34,636 nt of DNA from Bacillota bacterium (GCA_029782095.1 JAKOVL010000223.1:1-34636); one strand, 5' to 3'; shown: positions 15,413 through 24,338, counted from the stretch's first letter. Program-made: numbers and translations. Notes: a model not told the origin generated them from the sequence alone.

Positions 15413-15441
15413 GAAGGAATTTTAATCCAGATGTCGAATTT
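15413..15441 (+). promoter_or_regulatory. Sigma-H promoter of spo0A
   Basis: GAAGGAATT (15413-15421), an 11-base spacer and GTCGAATTT (15433-15441) match the sigma-H consensus RNAGGAWWW-N11-RNNGAATWW at every defined position. It begins 18 bases after the spoIVB stop and leads to spo0A. In B. subtilis spo0A has a sigma-H promoter at the same place between spoIVB and spo0A. Confidence 0.82.
15432..15438 (+). promoter_or_regulatory. Spo0A box overlapping the spo0A promoter
   Basis: TGTCGAA is an exact 0A box and overlaps the -10 of the sigma-H promoter at 15433-15441. A box at this place would let Spo0A~P control, most simply repress or tune, its own promoter. The direction of control is inference. 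Confidence 0.7.
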
Positions 15442-15482
15442 TTTGAGCTAGAAAAAGTTAACTAAAAAGGGGGACTATTTTG

Positions 15483-16274
15483 ATGTTAAAAATATTAGTT
15501 GCAGACGACAATAGAGAATTCAACGCACTTTTAACTACATATTTATCCATGGAGCAGGGTTTTGAAGTGATCGGTTCGGCATTTAACGGCAAAGAAGTGC
15601 TGGAAATGATGAAAGAGGAAATACCGGATGTTCTCCTGCTGGATATTATCATGCCGCATCTTGACGGGATAGGCGTCCTGGAAGCGATGGCGCAAATGGA
15701 AATGGCAAAACGCCCGCATGTGATCATGCTGACAGCCTTTGGCCACGAAAATATAACCCGCCGGGCGGTGGAACTGGGGGCAGCTTATTATATTCTTAAA
15801 CCTTTCAGCATGGAATCGCTGGCGGAAAGGATCAGGCAGCTTAACGGAAGCGCGGCTACAGCGCCGGTTAACGTAGCTCCGGCAGCAGGGAAAAAGCCGC
15901 AGCGGCGCCTGCCGCTGGAAGAAGAGGTCACCGAGATTCTGCACCAGATTGGCATCCCGGCCCATATCAAGGGTTATCTCTACCTGCGGGAAGCGATCAT
16001 GATGGTAGTGGAAGATATAGACCTTTTGGGCTCGGTGACCAAAGTTTTATACCCCGGTATCGCCGAGCGCTTCGGCACCACCCCCAGCCGGGTGGAGCGG
16101 GCTATTCGCCATGCCATTGAAGTTGCCTGGTCCCGTAACAATATTGAAATTATTAAGAAATTTTTTGGCTATACTATTCGTACGGAAAAAGGCAAGCCGA
16201 CAAATTCGGAATTTATCGCCATGATGGCCGATCGCCTGCGCCTGAACAACAAAGCTTATAGCATTAATTCATAA
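15483..16274 (+). CDS. spo0A: Spo0A, master regulator of sporulation
   Basis: The phosphorelay response regulator that commits the cell to sporulation. It has 263 residues from the ATG at 15483 (AAGGGGG nine bases upstream; a TTG one codon earlier is less likely). The receiver domain (1-120) shows the acidic pair D8-D9, the phosphorylated D54 (LLLDIIMP), T in MLTAFG and the conserved Lys in ILKPF. A linker (about 122-145) leads to the Spo0A-specific C-terminal DNA-binding domain (about 147-263) with [19 protein letters not shown] as recognition region and the segment that contacts sigma-A. Its box TGTCGAA is found upstream of both spo0A and spoIIAA in this window. A terminator follows at 16301-16337. 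Confidence 0.98.
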   Translation: MLKILVADDNREFNALLTTYLSMEQGFEVIGSAFNGKEVLEMMKEEIPDVLLLDIIMPHLDGIGVLEAMAQMEMAKRPHVIMLTAFGHENITRRAVELGAAYYILKPFSMESLAERIRQLNGSAATAPVNVAPAAGKKPQRRLPLEEEVTEILHQIGIPAHIKGYLYLREAIMMVVEDIDLLGSVTKVLYPGIAERFGTTPSRVERAIRHAIEVAWSRNNIEIIKKFFGYTIRTEKGKPTNSEFIAMMADRLRLNNKAYSINS

Positions 16275-16300
16275 CTCGCGCTGCCAAGACAAAACTGGGC

Positions 16301-16337
16301 AAACGGTGACGTTTCATTCACGTTGCCGTTTTTTTTT
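16301..16337 (+). terminator. Rho-independent terminator of spo0A
   Basis: AACGGTGACG (16302-16311) pairs with CGTTGCCGTT (16321-16330) over ten positions including two G-U pairs, followed directly by a run of T to 16337. It lies 27 bases after the spo0A stop and ends the plus-strand unit. Confidence 0.85.
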
Positions 16338-16360
16338 GGGTAGGAGATTGGTTATGAAAT

Positions 16361-16397
16361 TTGGGGTCGTCCCAAAAGTCATTTGGGACGACCCCAA
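16361..16397. repeat. Perfect 16-bp inverted repeat between spo0A and the acyl-CoA dehydrogenase gene
   Basis: TTGGGGTCGTCCCAAA (16361-16376) and its exact complement (16382-16397) are separated by five bases. There is no adjacent T run on either strand, so it is not an ordinary terminator, although it lies between two convergent transcripts. It resembles REP-type palindromes with a GGGACGACCCC core. No second copy occurs in this window. Confidence 0.7.
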
Positions 16398-16459
16398 TGC
16401 CGAAACCTACGGATTGCAAAGCGAGGCCAGCACTTCTTATTTACGCCTGTCTCCTGATC

Positions 16460-17593
16460 CTACAGGATTCCGTTGGCGATAACCAGGCGCTGGATCTGGT
16501 TGGTCCCTTCGTAGATCTGCATGATCTTGGCATCCCGCATGTACTTCTCCGCGGCGTAGTCCCTGGTATAACCGTAACCGCCCAGTATCTGCACCGCGTC
16601 GGTGGTCACACGCATGGCCACATCACCGGCAAAACACTTGGCCATGGCCGAGTAATGGGAGAGCCGCTGCTGGCGTTTGCCCACGTGGTAAGCCATGCGC
16701 AGCACCAGGGAGCGGGCCGCTTCAATCTGCATGGCCATATCGGCCAGCATGAACTGTACCGCCTGCTGCGCAGCGATAGGCTTGCCGAACTGCACCCTCT
16801 CTTTGGCATGCTTGACCGCCAGCTCAAATGCCGCCTGGGCCAGGCCCACGGCCAGGGCGCCGATCATGGGGCGGGAAAGATCAAAGGTCTCCATGGCGGT
16901 GCGGAAGCCCCCGCCTTCCTTGCCGAGGCGGTTTGTTTCGGGGATTTTCACCTGGTCAAATATTACTTCGCTGGTATTGCTGGCCCGGATACCCATTTTC
17001 TTCTCTTTCTTTCCCGGGGAAAGGCCGGGCGTACCTTTTTCCACCACAAAAGGCGTCAAGCTACGGGCGCCCCTTTCCGGGTCTGTCACGGCGAAAACTA
17101 CATAAAAATCCGCATACCCGCCGTTGGTTATAAAACACTTGCAGCCGTTAATCACATAGCTGTCGCCGTCTTTGATGGCTGTTGTAGAAATGGAGCCCAC
17201 ATCGGACCCGGCGTTGGGCTCTGTGAGGCAGAAAGCAGCCAGTTTACCCTCGGCCACTGCGCGTAAATAGCGTTTCTTCTGCTCTTCGCTCCCGGCCAGC
17301 AGGATTGGCAGCGATGCCAGGGAGCTGGCCCCGATACTGGTGGCGATCCCGGCGCAGGCGCGGCCCAGTTCTTCCGTGACCAGGCAGAGGGTGACCTCGT
17401 CCATGCCCGCACCGCCGTATTCTTCGGGTATATTCACGGAGGCAAAACCCTGGATTTGCGCCCGGCGGATGAGATCCACCGGCATCTCTTCTTTCTCATC
17501 ATATTCCGCCGCCACAGGAGCGATCTCTTTTTCAGCAAATTCCCGGGCTGCTTTTTGCATGGCCAGTTGTTCTTCAGTTAAATCAAAATTCAT
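16460..17593 (-). CDS. Acyl-CoA dehydrogenase (short-chain/butyryl-CoA type)
   Basis: An FAD enzyme that oxidises acyl-CoA to trans-2-enoyl-CoA and passes electrons to an electron-transfer flavoprotein. The ATG at 17593 has GGGAGGG six bases upstream and gives 377 residues, the normal length; an ATG five codons earlier overlaps that site. Visible signatures are CLTEPNAGSDVG (about 125-135), INGCKCFITNGG, MGIRASNTSEVIFD, RVQFGKPIAAQQAVQFMLADM and the C-terminal YGYTRDYAAEKYMRDAKI and IYEGTNQIQR, whose Glu is the catalytic base in short-chain members. It lies just after recN (21 bases) and converges on spo0A. No etf or beta-oxidation genes are beside it. The substrate chain length cannot be fixed from sequence. 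Confidence 0.95.
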   Translation of the reverse strand: MNFDLTEEQLAMQKAAREFAEKEIAPVAAEYDEKEEMPVDLIRRAQIQGFASVNIPEEYGGAGMDEVTLCLVTEELGRACAGIATSIGASSLASLPILLAGSEEQKKRYLRAVAEGKLAAFCLTEPNAGSDVGSISTTAIKDGDSYVINGCKCFITNGGYADFYVVFAVTDPERGARSLTPFVVEKGTPGLSPGKKEKKMGIRASNTSEVIFDQVKIPETNRLGKEGGGFRTAMETFDLSRPMIGALAVGLAQAAFELAVKHAKERVQFGKPIAAQQAVQFMLADMAMQIEAARSLVLRMAYHVGKRQQRLSHYSAMAKCFAGDVAMRVTTDAVQILGGYGYTRDYAAEKYMRDAKIMQIYEGTNQIQRLVIANGIL

Positions 17594-17613
17594 GTGAGTC
17601 CCTCCCATCCTCT

Positions 17614-19320
17614 CTACTGTATGCTTTCTTTATACTTCTTCGCCCTTTCCAGCATACTGTCCACATGACGCAGGCTTACCTTGTCGATGCTGGCACCGTC
17701 CAGCATGCGCGCCAGCTCCTCCCGGCGATCCATTTCATCCAGGGGCAAGGCGCGGGTAAAGGTGCGATCGCCGGACACCTCTTTGTACAACAGAATTTGG
17801 CTGTCGGCCATGGCGGCGATCTGCGGGCTGTGGGTGACACAGATGACCTGGTGGTGCCGCCCCAGTAGGGCCAGCTTTTCGGCCACTGCCTGGATGGTGC
17901 TGCCGCCTATGCCGGCATCCACCTCGTCAAAAATAAGGGTGGGGATGCGATCCTGGCGGGCCAGGACCGTTTTTAAAGCGAGCATTACCCGGGACATTTC
18001 TCCGCCGGAGATAACCTTGGCCAGCGGCTTTAACGGCTCACCGGGATTGGCGGAAAACATAAACTCAACCTGGTCCATGCCCGCGGCGGAAAAGACTTCC
18101 CGGGGTGTTAAGTTCACCGCAAAGCGAGCATTTTCCAGGGCCAGTTCCCTTAGTCCCTGCTCCAGCAAGCTTTCCAATGCGGCCGCGGTCTCCCGGCGAA
18201 TCTGGCGCAGCTCCGCGGAGGCGGCGGTAAGCTGCTCTTCCAGAGCGTTGAGCTGCTGCTCCAGCTCCCGGGCCAGCGTTTCGCTGTTCTGCAGCCGCTC
18301 CAGTTCCTCCCTGGCAGACGCGGCAAACTGCAGCACTTCTTCCACCGTTCCACCGTATTTGCGCTTAAGCATACGCATCTGGTTGAGCCGTTCCTGGAGT
18401 GCAGCCAGTTCAGACGGGTCAAATTCGATCCTGGACAGGTAATCCCTGAGCTCCAGGGCCACCTCGTCCAGCTGGGCAGCGGCGCTTTCCAGGAGCTTAA
18501 TTAGAGGGCTTAGGGATTCGTCGATGGCAGCGGCTTCCTCCAGGGCGCTGCGGCAATTGTTAACGCTGTCTACAGCTGCGGCAACACCCAGGTTTTCATC
18601 GCCGGCATAAATTTCTGTGTACGCCCGGGAAACAGCGGCGCTTATCTTTTCCGCGTGAGCCAGGATCTTTTCCCGGTGAAGCAGCTCTTCTTCCTCTCCC
18701 GGGACCAGGTTGGCCCCTTCAATTTCCCGGATCTGAAAAGCGAGAATATCCAGACGCCGCTCCCGCTCCGCGGCATCTAAGCCCAGATCCGACAGCCGGC
18801 GCTGCAGCTCCTGGCGCTTGCGGTAAAGATCGGCCACCCGGCGGCGGCACACCGAGAGCTTGTCCCCGCCAAACGAGTCTAACAGGGCGAGGTGCTGTTC
18901 GGGCTTAAGGAGCGACTGGTGCTGGTGCTGGCCATGTATGTCCACCAGCAGCCGGCCCAACTCCTTTAGAAAGGATATGGGGACAGCCCGGCCCTGCACC
19001 CGGCCGATGCTGCGCCCGCCGGCCTGTACTTCCCGGGCAATTATTAACTCTTCCTCGGGTGCGATTCCAGCCTGCTCCAGCAAGGGTGTGATTTCTGGCA
19101 GGACAGAGGAAACGTTAAATATTCCTTCCACCCTGGCCGCCTCCCGGCCCTGGCGGACCTGCTCCACCGCGGCGCGCTCGCCCAAAAGCAAGCTGATGGC
19201 GCCGATAATAATTGATTTGCCGGCCCCTGTTTCTCCGCTTAAGACATTCAGCCCGGGCGCCAGGGTCAAAATAAGATCTTCGATTAATGCAAAGTCGGAT
19301 ACCCGCAGCTCCAGCAGCAC
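17614..19320 (-). CDS. recN: RecN, DNA repair protein
   Basis: An SMC-like ATPase that acts early in double-strand-break repair. It has 568 residues, the usual size. Walker A is GETGAGKS (29-36) after the typical RVSDFALIEDL start. The middle (about 150-360) holds long coiled coils rich in E, L and R. The C-terminal head has the ABC signature KVISGGEMSRVMLALK, Walker B TLIFDEVDAGIGG, and VICVTHSPQIAA. The start is a GTG at 19320 preceded by GGAGGGGGTGAGG. I found no Firmicute LexA box (GAAC-N4-GTTC) in the 200 bases upstream. Gene order nadK - recN, then spoIVB - spo0A a few kilobases on, is conserved in Firmicutes; here the acyl-CoA dehydrogenase gene lies between recN and spo0A. ArgR, often before recN, is absent. 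Confidence 0.97.
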   Translation of the reverse strand: MLLELRVSDFALIEDLILTLAPGLNVLSGETGAGKSIIIGAISLLLGERAAVEQVRQGREAARVEGIFNVSSVLPEITPLLEQAGIAPEEELIIAREVQAGGRSIGRVQGRAVPISFLKELGRLLVDIHGQHQHQSLLKPEQHLALLDSFGGDKLSVCRRRVADLYRKRQELQRRLSDLGLDAAERERRLDILAFQIREIEGANLVPGEEEELLHREKILAHAEKISAAVSRAYTEIYAGDENLGVAAAVDSVNNCRSALEEAAAIDESLSPLIKLLESAAAQLDEVALELRDYLSRIEFDPSELAALQERLNQMRMLKRKYGGTVEEVLQFAASAREELERLQNSETLARELEQQLNALEEQLTAASAELRQIRRETAAALESLLEQGLRELALENARFAVNLTPREVFSAAGMDQVEFMFSANPGEPLKPLAKVISGGEMSRVMLALKTVLARQDRIPTLIFDEVDAGIGGSTIQAVAEKLALLGRHHQVICVTHSPQIAAMADSQILLYKEVSGDRTFTRALPLDEMDRREELARMLDGASIDKVSLRHVDSMLERAKKYKESIQ

Positions 19321-19529
19321 AACCTCACCCCCTCCAAATTAGACATTGGATGTTGGAAAATTAGATGTTGGAGTTGCATACTGGCTTCTGAATTCTGGGT
19401 TCCTTTAAACCGCCTAAAGCCTGCTTTCCTATCTTCTCCTGTATCCTGTCTACTGTTTCCTGTATCCTAAATCCTGCTTCCCCCCCTCCCCGACCCTCCC
19501 CCACCAGGGGGGAGGGTGCTCTAAAAGCC
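19321..19529. repeat. Intergenic repeat patch between nadK and recN
   Basis: This 209-base gap has no gene. It holds units of the TTGGATGTTGGA kind (19345-19372), a run of TCCTGTATCCTGTCTACTG-like units (19435-19480) and a palindrome CCCTCCCCC-acca-GGGGGGAGGG (19494-19516). The part 19451-19516 closely resembles 8891-8957 in the same orientation. Confidence 0.7.
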
Positions 19530-20381
19530 CTAACCCTTCAGCTTTTGATGCAGCAGCCGGTAAAACGAATTATCGGCAAAATGGACCAGCTTCACCTTTT
19601 GCGCCGCGCGGTAAACCTCCACGCTGTCTCCTTTTTCCAGGGCAAAACCCACCTGGCCATCGGCAGTCAGCACCACCTGGGTCTGGCCCGAGCCGACCCG
19701 CAGGCGGATTTTTTCCGAACCGGTGACAATAATCGAGCGGTTGTAAAAGCTGTGCGGGCAGATGGGGGTTATCACCAGCAGCTCCAGGTAAGGATTGACC
19801 ACGGGACCCCCGGCGGAAAGAGAATAACCGGTGGATCCGGTAGGTGAGGCCACGATAAGACCGTCGCCTGAATAGCTCTCTAAGTATTCATTGTTTATGT
19901 AGGCATCCAGCTTGATGATGCGGGAGAAGGGTCCGCGGGAAACAATGATATCATTAAGGGCGAGGTAGCGCTCCAGTTCCTTGTGACCCCGCCGCACCAC
20001 CGCCTCCAGCATCATCCGCTCGCGGTAGCCGTAGCTGCCGGAGACGATATACTGCAGGTAGCGGTCCATCTGCTCCACTTCAATTTCGGCCAGGAAACCT
20101 TTATGCCCCACATTTATCCCCAGCAGGGGAATTTGCCAGCCGACCAGATCGCGGGCAGCGCGCAAAATTGTCCCGTCGCCCCCGACCACAATAATCAGCT
20201 CAATTCTCTCCGGCCAGTCCTTCATCCGTTCGGCCAGGGAAATGTCCGTAGAAAAATCGCTCTGCGCACTGCTGGCGATGAGCAGCGGTATATCGCGGCG
20301 GTGAAAAAATTGCTTGATTTTTTCCACCACAAGGGGGGTATTCTCTTTTTGCCAGTTGGGGATCAGGCCTATCCCTTTCAT
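19530..20381 (-). CDS. nadK: NAD kinase
   Basis: ATP (or polyphosphate)-dependent phosphorylation of NAD to NADP, the only route to NADP. It has 283 residues. The kinase signature VVGGDGTIL (GGDG at 67-70) is followed by LLGINVGHKGFLAEIE, ALNDIIVSRGP and the NAD-binding segment SPTGSTGYSLSAGGPVV, then TPICPHSF. The ATG at 20381 has GAGGAGG four bases upstream. It follows the small membrane-protein gene by nine bases and belongs to the dxs - tlyA - nadK run. Confidence 0.96.
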   Translation of the reverse strand: MKGIGLIPNWQKENTPLVVEKIKQFFHRRDIPLLIASSAQSDFSTDISLAERMKDWPERIELIIVVGGDGTILRAARDLVGWQIPLLGINVGHKGFLAEIEVEQMDRYLQYIVSGSYGYRERMMLEAVVRRGHKELERYLALNDIIVSRGPFSRIIKLDAYINNEYLESYSGDGLIVASPTGSTGYSLSAGGPVVNPYLELLVITPICPHSFYNRSIIVTGSEKIRLRVGSGQTQVVLTADGQVGFALEKGDSVEVYRAAQKVKLVHFADNSFYRLLHQKLKG

Positions 20382-20390
20382 GAGCCCTCC

Positions 20391-20918
20391 TCAGAATACT
20401 AAGCGATAAAGCAAGGCCAGTCCGGCAACTATGAGCAGGATCAGGATAATCCGCACCAGCAGCTCTTCGCGGCCGCCGCTGCCGGCACCGGGTTCGAATA
20501 TAATATTTAGCTCTTGGAGCACTTCTTTCTCGCCGTTGTAGAGAAACATGCCGCGGGGCTGAAAAACCAGGTAGTCCAGCAGCAGCTCCCGGCGCAGCCC
20601 CGCTGAAGCGAGGGAAGCATCTCCCCGGACCACCTTAACCAGGTAGGTTCGGCCATTTTTAGAAACACTGAAATTGCCTTCCCAGTTGAATTCTTTTTTT
20701 TTGGCCTCCGCGGCAATAACGATCGGTATCTGCGGGTGGATCTCTTCCAGCTTAAATCCATGGGCCTGCAGCTGCCGCCAGGCTGAAAGCTCTCTGCGGG
20801 TCAACTGGTTGCCGGTGCGGCTTCTGGCGCTTTTCTTAGGCCTTCTTTTCTGCCTGAGATAATAAAACAAAGCGGCCCCGCCCACCACCAGCAGCAGCAC
20901 ATAATCCTGCCAGACCAT
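20391..20918 (-). CDS. Hypothetical protein with N- and C-terminal transmembrane segments
   Basis: A 175-residue protein whose family I do not recognise. It has an N-terminal transmembrane helix (about 5-19, YVLLLVVGGAALFYYL), a basic stretch RQKRRPKKSARSR, a soluble middle with a RELSAWRQLQAHGF motif and a possible beta-rich domain (NWEGNFSVSKNGRTYLVKVVRGD). A second helix follows at the very end (LLVRIILILLIVAGLALLY). Both ends anchored would place the middle in the cytoplasm, given the positive residues after the first helix. The middle has a restriction-endonuclease-like look (YLVKVV after a charged region), but this is only an impression. The ATG at 20918 has GGAGGTGA upstream. It sits between tlyA and nadK. 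Confidence 0.75.
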   Translation of the reverse strand: MVWQDYVLLLVVGGAALFYYLRQKRRPKKSARSRTGNQLTRRELSAWRQLQAHGFKLEEIHPQIPIVIAAEAKKKEFNWEGNFSVSKNGRTYLVKVVRGDASLASAGLRRELLLDYLVFQPRGMFLYNGEKEVLQELNIIFEPGAGSGGREELLVRIILILLIVAGLALLYRLVF

Positions 20919-21018
20919 CTGTTCACCTCCGGTGCTGCCCCCGTGCCTGTACATTAATTTCGCCGGCCGGCGCTCAATTCCTCTATCTGCCAGTAACTGC
21001 AGGGACCGGAACCGGGGG

Positions 21019-21852
21019 TTATTTTTGCTGCCGCAGCAGGCGGTGCCCCTGCTCCACTGCCGCCTGTACCAGCTGTTCACTGTCCGGAAGACAGATGCAC
21101 CGCCCCTGGGGCGTCAACTTCCACAAAGCAAAGAACTCCAGGTTGCCCCGGGGCCCCGGACGGCGGGAGCAGACCAGCCCCCGGCAGCAGTAACCTTCCT
21201 GGCAGGCGAATTCGCACAAATCCAGCAGCACCGCCCGGTGCACCGCCGCGTCGCGGATGACGCCGCGCCCCCTGTCGGCCTGTGCGCGGCCCGCTTCGAA
21301 CTGGGGTTTGATCAGGGCCAGCAGGGCCGGCAGCCCAATCCGGTGCAGTACCGGGATGACCAGTTTCAATGAAATAAAAGATACATCTATGACAGCGAGA
21401 TCCGGAATGACCGGTAAATGCTCCGCTTTCAGATTGCGGACGTTGAAGCGCTCCATTACTGTAACCCGGGGATCCTGCCTGAGCGTCCAGGCCAGCTGAC
21501 CATAGCCCACATCCAGGGCATAAACGTGGCGCGCCCCTTTCTTGAGCAGGCAGTCGGTAAAGCCTCCGGTAGATGCCCCCACATCGAGCACAACCAGGTC
21601 GCGCACCGATAGGGCAAAATCTTCCAGGGCCCCTTCCAGCTTCAAGCCGCCACGACCGGCATAAGGGTTGTCCGGCGCGGCCAGTTCGATAGTTGCCTGC
21701 GGGGGGACCAGGGTGCCCGGCTTGTCGCAGACCCGGCCGTTAACCCTGACGCGGCCGGCCATGATCTCGCTCCGGATGCGGCTGCGGCTCATCTCGGGGT
21801 AGCGCTCCACCAGGAGCAGATCCAGGCGACGGGGTTCCGTATGCCTTTTCAC
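21019..21852 (-). CDS. tlyA: TlyA family rRNA 2'-O-methyltransferase
   Basis: A 277-residue protein with an N-terminal S4 RNA-binding domain (about 7-65: [31 protein letters not shown]) - here cited by its ends RLDLLLVE and AGRVRVNG - and a FtsJ-type methyltransferase domain. The SAM motif is [17 protein letters not shown] (about 90-105), followed by [10 protein letters not shown] and [10 protein letters not shown]. TlyA proteins methylate 2'-hydroxyls of 16S and 23S rRNA cytidines; the old haemolysin name is misleading. It begins with a GTG whose last bases overlap the dxs stop (GTGA), showing translational coupling. tlyA between dxs and nadK is usual in Firmicutes and Actinobacteria. Confidence 0.95.
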   Translation of the reverse strand: MKRHTEPRRLDLLLVERYPEMSRSRIRSEIMAGRVRVNGRVCDKPGTLVPPQATIELAAPDNPYAGRGGLKLEGALEDFALSVRDLVVLDVGASTGGFTDCLLKKGARHVYALDVGYGQLAWTLRQDPRVTVMERFNVRNLKAEHLPVIPDLAVIDVSFISLKLVIPVLHRIGLPALLALIKPQFEAGRAQADRGRGVIRDAAVHRAVLLDLCEFACQEGYCCRGLVCSRRPGPRGNLEFFALWKLTPQGRCICLPDSEQLVQAAVEQGHRLLRQQK

Positions 21853-23741
21853 CGTGTACCTTTCGCCTTCTTTGCGCCGGCGAAAGAGACCGCGGCCTCG
21901 TAGATTCCCGCCGCATCCAGGTGGTAGTAGGAAAGGAGCGCCGCCCGGGGGCCGTGCGGCACGAAAATATCGTCGATACCCAGTCGCTTGACCGGGAGAT
22001 GGAGCCCTTTTTGCTCCAGCAGCTCCATGATAGCGCTGCCGAAGCCTCCGGCCAAAACATTGTCTTCCACGGTAAGGACTCGGCCGCAGCGGCGAGCCCA
22101 GGTCAGGATCAACTCTTCATCGAGCGGTTTGATGAAGCGGGGATTGATCAGTGCAGCGCGGACACCCTGCCAGAACAGCTTCTCCGCCGCCTCCAGGGCT
22201 GCGCCAACCCTGGTGCCGGCGGCGATAATCAGCAGGTCATCGCCCTCTTTGAGCAGTTCGCCCTTGCCCCAGGGCAGCAGAGAAGGCGCCGTCAGCTCCA
22301 CCCCTTCGCCCTTATCGCGCGGGTAGCGCACTGCCACCGGCCCCGGAGCGGCGTGAACGGCGGTATAAAGCATGTGCTGCAGTTCATCTTCATTGCGCGG
22401 TGCCATGATGGACATGCGCGGTATGGAGCGCAGAAATGACAGGTCAAAGAGACCCTGGTGAGTTTCACCATCTTCGCCGGTAATGCCGGCCCGGTCTACG
22501 GCAAAGATTACCGGCAGATTCTGAATGCAGACATCGTGGATGATCTGGTCGTACGCCCGTTGCAGGAAAGTACTGTACACGGCAAAGACGGGGCGGACGC
22601 CCCCTGCAGCCAGGGCCGCGGCCATGGTCACCGCGTGCTGCTCGGCTATGCCTACATCGTAGAAACGGTCGGGGAACTTTTCGGCAAACTGATCCAGTCC
22701 GGTGCCGCTGGTCATAGCGGCGGTAATAGCCACCAGATCCGGTTTTTCCTCGCCCAGCCGGACCATGGTCCGCCCGAAAACTTCCGTATAAGTGAGCCCC
22801 TGTTTTTTGCCCCGGGGGCGCCCGTTGGACAGATCAAAAGGGCCGATGCCGTGAAAACGCTCCGGTGCTGCTTCGGCAAAACCGTAGCCCTTGCCTTTCT
22901 CCGTAACCACGTGGACCAGCACCGGGCCTTTGATGCGCGAGGCCCTTTGAAAAATGTTTTTCATGGCCGTAATATTATGTCCATCTACCGGTCCGAAATA
23001 AGTGAAGCCCAGCTCTTCAAAAATCATTCCGGGCATCACCAGGTATTTCAAGCCGCCCTTGAGCCGCTCGGCAGTGCTAACCACCTTTTTGCCAAAGACG
23101 GGGATGCGGCCTACCGTATGTTCAAATTCAGCTTTCAGGCGAAAATATTTGGGATCGGAGCGCAGTCGCCCCAGGTATTCGGCCATGCCGCCCACATTGG
23201 AAGCGATGGACATGTTATTGTCGTTCAGCACCACCAGCAGGTTTGCCTTGATATGGCCGGCATGATTCAACGCCTCGTAAGCCATGCCGCCGGTGAGGGC
23301 CCCGTCGCCGATTACGGCCACGACCTTGTATTGTTCTCCCTTGAGATCGCGGGCCTGGGCCAGGCCTACCGCGGCGGAGATGGAGGTGCTGCTGTGGCCG
23401 GTGCCAAAAGGATCATGTTCGCTTTCATCCCTTCTGGGAAAGCCGCTCAAACCCTGATAGCACCGCAGGGTGGGAAAACGATCCCAGCGCCCGGTCAAAA
23501 GTTTATGTGTATAGCTCTGGTGGCCGACGTCCCAGATGATGCGGTCCCTGGGACTATCAAAGGTGCTGTGCAGGGCCAGGGTCAGCTCCACCACTCCCAG
23601 GTTTGCCGCCAGATGCCCGCCGTTATCGGCCACAGTACGGATCATATAATCCCGGATTTCGGCGGCAAGTCTTTTGAGCTCGTCTGGTGAAAGTTTTTTC
23701 AGGTCGCCGGGGAAATTCAGTCCCCGTGCCAGTTCGCCCAT
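21849..23741 (-). CDS. dxs: 1-deoxy-D-xylulose-5-phosphate synthase
   Basis: A thiamine diphosphate enzyme joining pyruvate and glyceraldehyde 3-phosphate, the first step of the MEP isoprenoid pathway. It has 630 residues, full length. Landmarks are [16 protein letters not shown] near 44-58, [15 protein letters not shown], the ThDP/Mg motif [20 protein letters not shown] (GDGALTGG, about 146-153), the transketolase-type second domain with [15 protein letters not shown] and the C-terminal [12 protein letters not shown]. The ATG at 23741 follows the oapA stop by nine bases, with its ribosome binding site (GAGGTGA) running over the oapA stop codon. ispA lies on the other side of OLE RNA, so the isoprenoid genes flank the RNA. 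Confidence 0.98.
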   Translation of the reverse strand: MGELARGLNFPGDLKKLSPDELKRLAAEIRDYMIRTVADNGGHLAANLGVVELTLALHSTFDSPRDRIIWDVGHQSYTHKLLTGRWDRFPTLRCYQGLSGFPRRDESEHDPFGTGHSSTSISAAVGLAQARDLKGEQYKVVAVIGDGALTGGMAYEALNHAGHIKANLLVVLNDNNMSIASNVGGMAEYLGRLRSDPKYFRLKAEFEHTVGRIPVFGKKVVSTAERLKGGLKYLVMPGMIFEELGFTYFGPVDGHNITAMKNIFQRASRIKGPVLVHVVTEKGKGYGFAEAAPERFHGIGPFDLSNGRPRGKKQGLTYTEVFGRTMVRLGEEKPDLVAITAAMTSGTGLDQFAEKFPDRFYDVGIAEQHAVTMAAALAAGGVRPVFAVYSTFLQRAYDQIIHDVCIQNLPVIFAVDRAGITGEDGETHQGLFDLSFLRSIPRMSIMAPRNEDELQHMLYTAVHAAPGPVAVRYPRDKGEGVELTAPSLLPWGKGELLKEGDDLLIIAAGTRVGAALEAAEKLFWQGVRAALINPRFIKPLDEELILTWARRCGRVLTVEDNVLAGGFGSAIMELLEQKGLHLPVKRLGIDDIFVPHGPRAALLSYYHLDAAGIYEAAVSFAGAKKAKGTR

Positions 23742-23750
23742 ATTTTCATA

Positions 23751-24338
23751 TCACCTCGATCTGCTGCGCTTCGCCGGAATGATCCAGTTAAGGGGCTCTT
23801 CGAGGCGAGTGAGAATTTTGCCCACTAACAGGATCACTTCCGTGGAGCGATGTATAGCCACACTCTTGCCCAAGGCTTTGCCGCCCACTGTCAAGGCCGC
23901 CACCACCGCGGTTAACAATATGCCGGTGTACAGCTCCATCCTTTCGTAGGGGAAAAGCAGGACAAGGCGGAGCGCAATTACCGCGGCCAGGGTGCCGCTG
24001 ACAACGCCGCTGATATCGCCGACCACATCGTTGCAGAAATTGGCTACCTGCTCGGCATGCTGCACCAGGTGCACCGAACGGCGCGCCCCGTACTCTTTGC
24101 GGGCCGCCTTGGCGTTCAAGGGCGCCATATTGGCCGCAGCCGCCGCGGTACCGATTATATCAAAAATAATTCCCAAAAAAATGACCGCCAGCAATATTAA
24201 AAAAGAAAGAAAAATAGAATGGACGGTATTGACGAGGAATTGGGCCACAAAACCGAGGATTATCGCCAAAATGAAGGTCCAGAAAGTGATAACGGCGACC
24301 CAGCGCCCCACCCGTTGATTTTTTTTATTTCTGGCCAA
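23751..24338 (-). CDS. oapA: OapA, OLE RNA-associated membrane protein
   Basis: A membrane protein of about 195 residues encoded directly downstream of OLE RNA and upstream of dxs, which is the position of the OLE-associated protein A gene. OapA is known to bind OLE RNA and bring it to the membrane. Four hydrophobic segments are visible (about 15-36, 40-62, 113-133 and 138-160). Between the second and third lies a highly charged stretch (AKAARKEYGARRSVHLVQHAEQ, cited here as its ends AKAARKEYGARR and VQHAEQ) followed by FCNDVVGDISGVVSG, a likely RNA-contact region. I prefer the TTG at 24338, with AGTGGTGA eight bases upstream. Another TTG at 24377 adds 13 residues but has no ribosome binding site and lies nearer the RNA end. 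Identification rests on position, size and topology. Confidence 0.85.
   Translation of the reverse strand: MARNKKNQRVGRWVAVITFWTFILAIILGFVAQFLVNTVHSIFLSFLILLAVIFLGIIFDIIGTAAAAANMAPLNAKAARKEYGARRSVHLVQHAEQVANFCNDVVGDISGVVSGTLAAVIALRLVLLFPYERMELYTGILLTAVVAALTVGGKALGKSVAIHRSTEVILLVGKILTRLEEPLNWIIPAKRSRSR

Noticed and set aside
16361-17266. A 301-codon open frame on the plus strand.
   Set aside because: It is antisense to the acyl-CoA dehydrogenase gene and begins inside the palindrome at 16361.
19321-19400. A LexA box was sought before recN.
   Set aside because: No GAAC-N4-GTTC motif is present, only repeat sequence.
22458-23690. A 410-codon open frame on the plus strand.
   Set aside because: It is wholly antisense to dxs, whose motifs are unmistakable.
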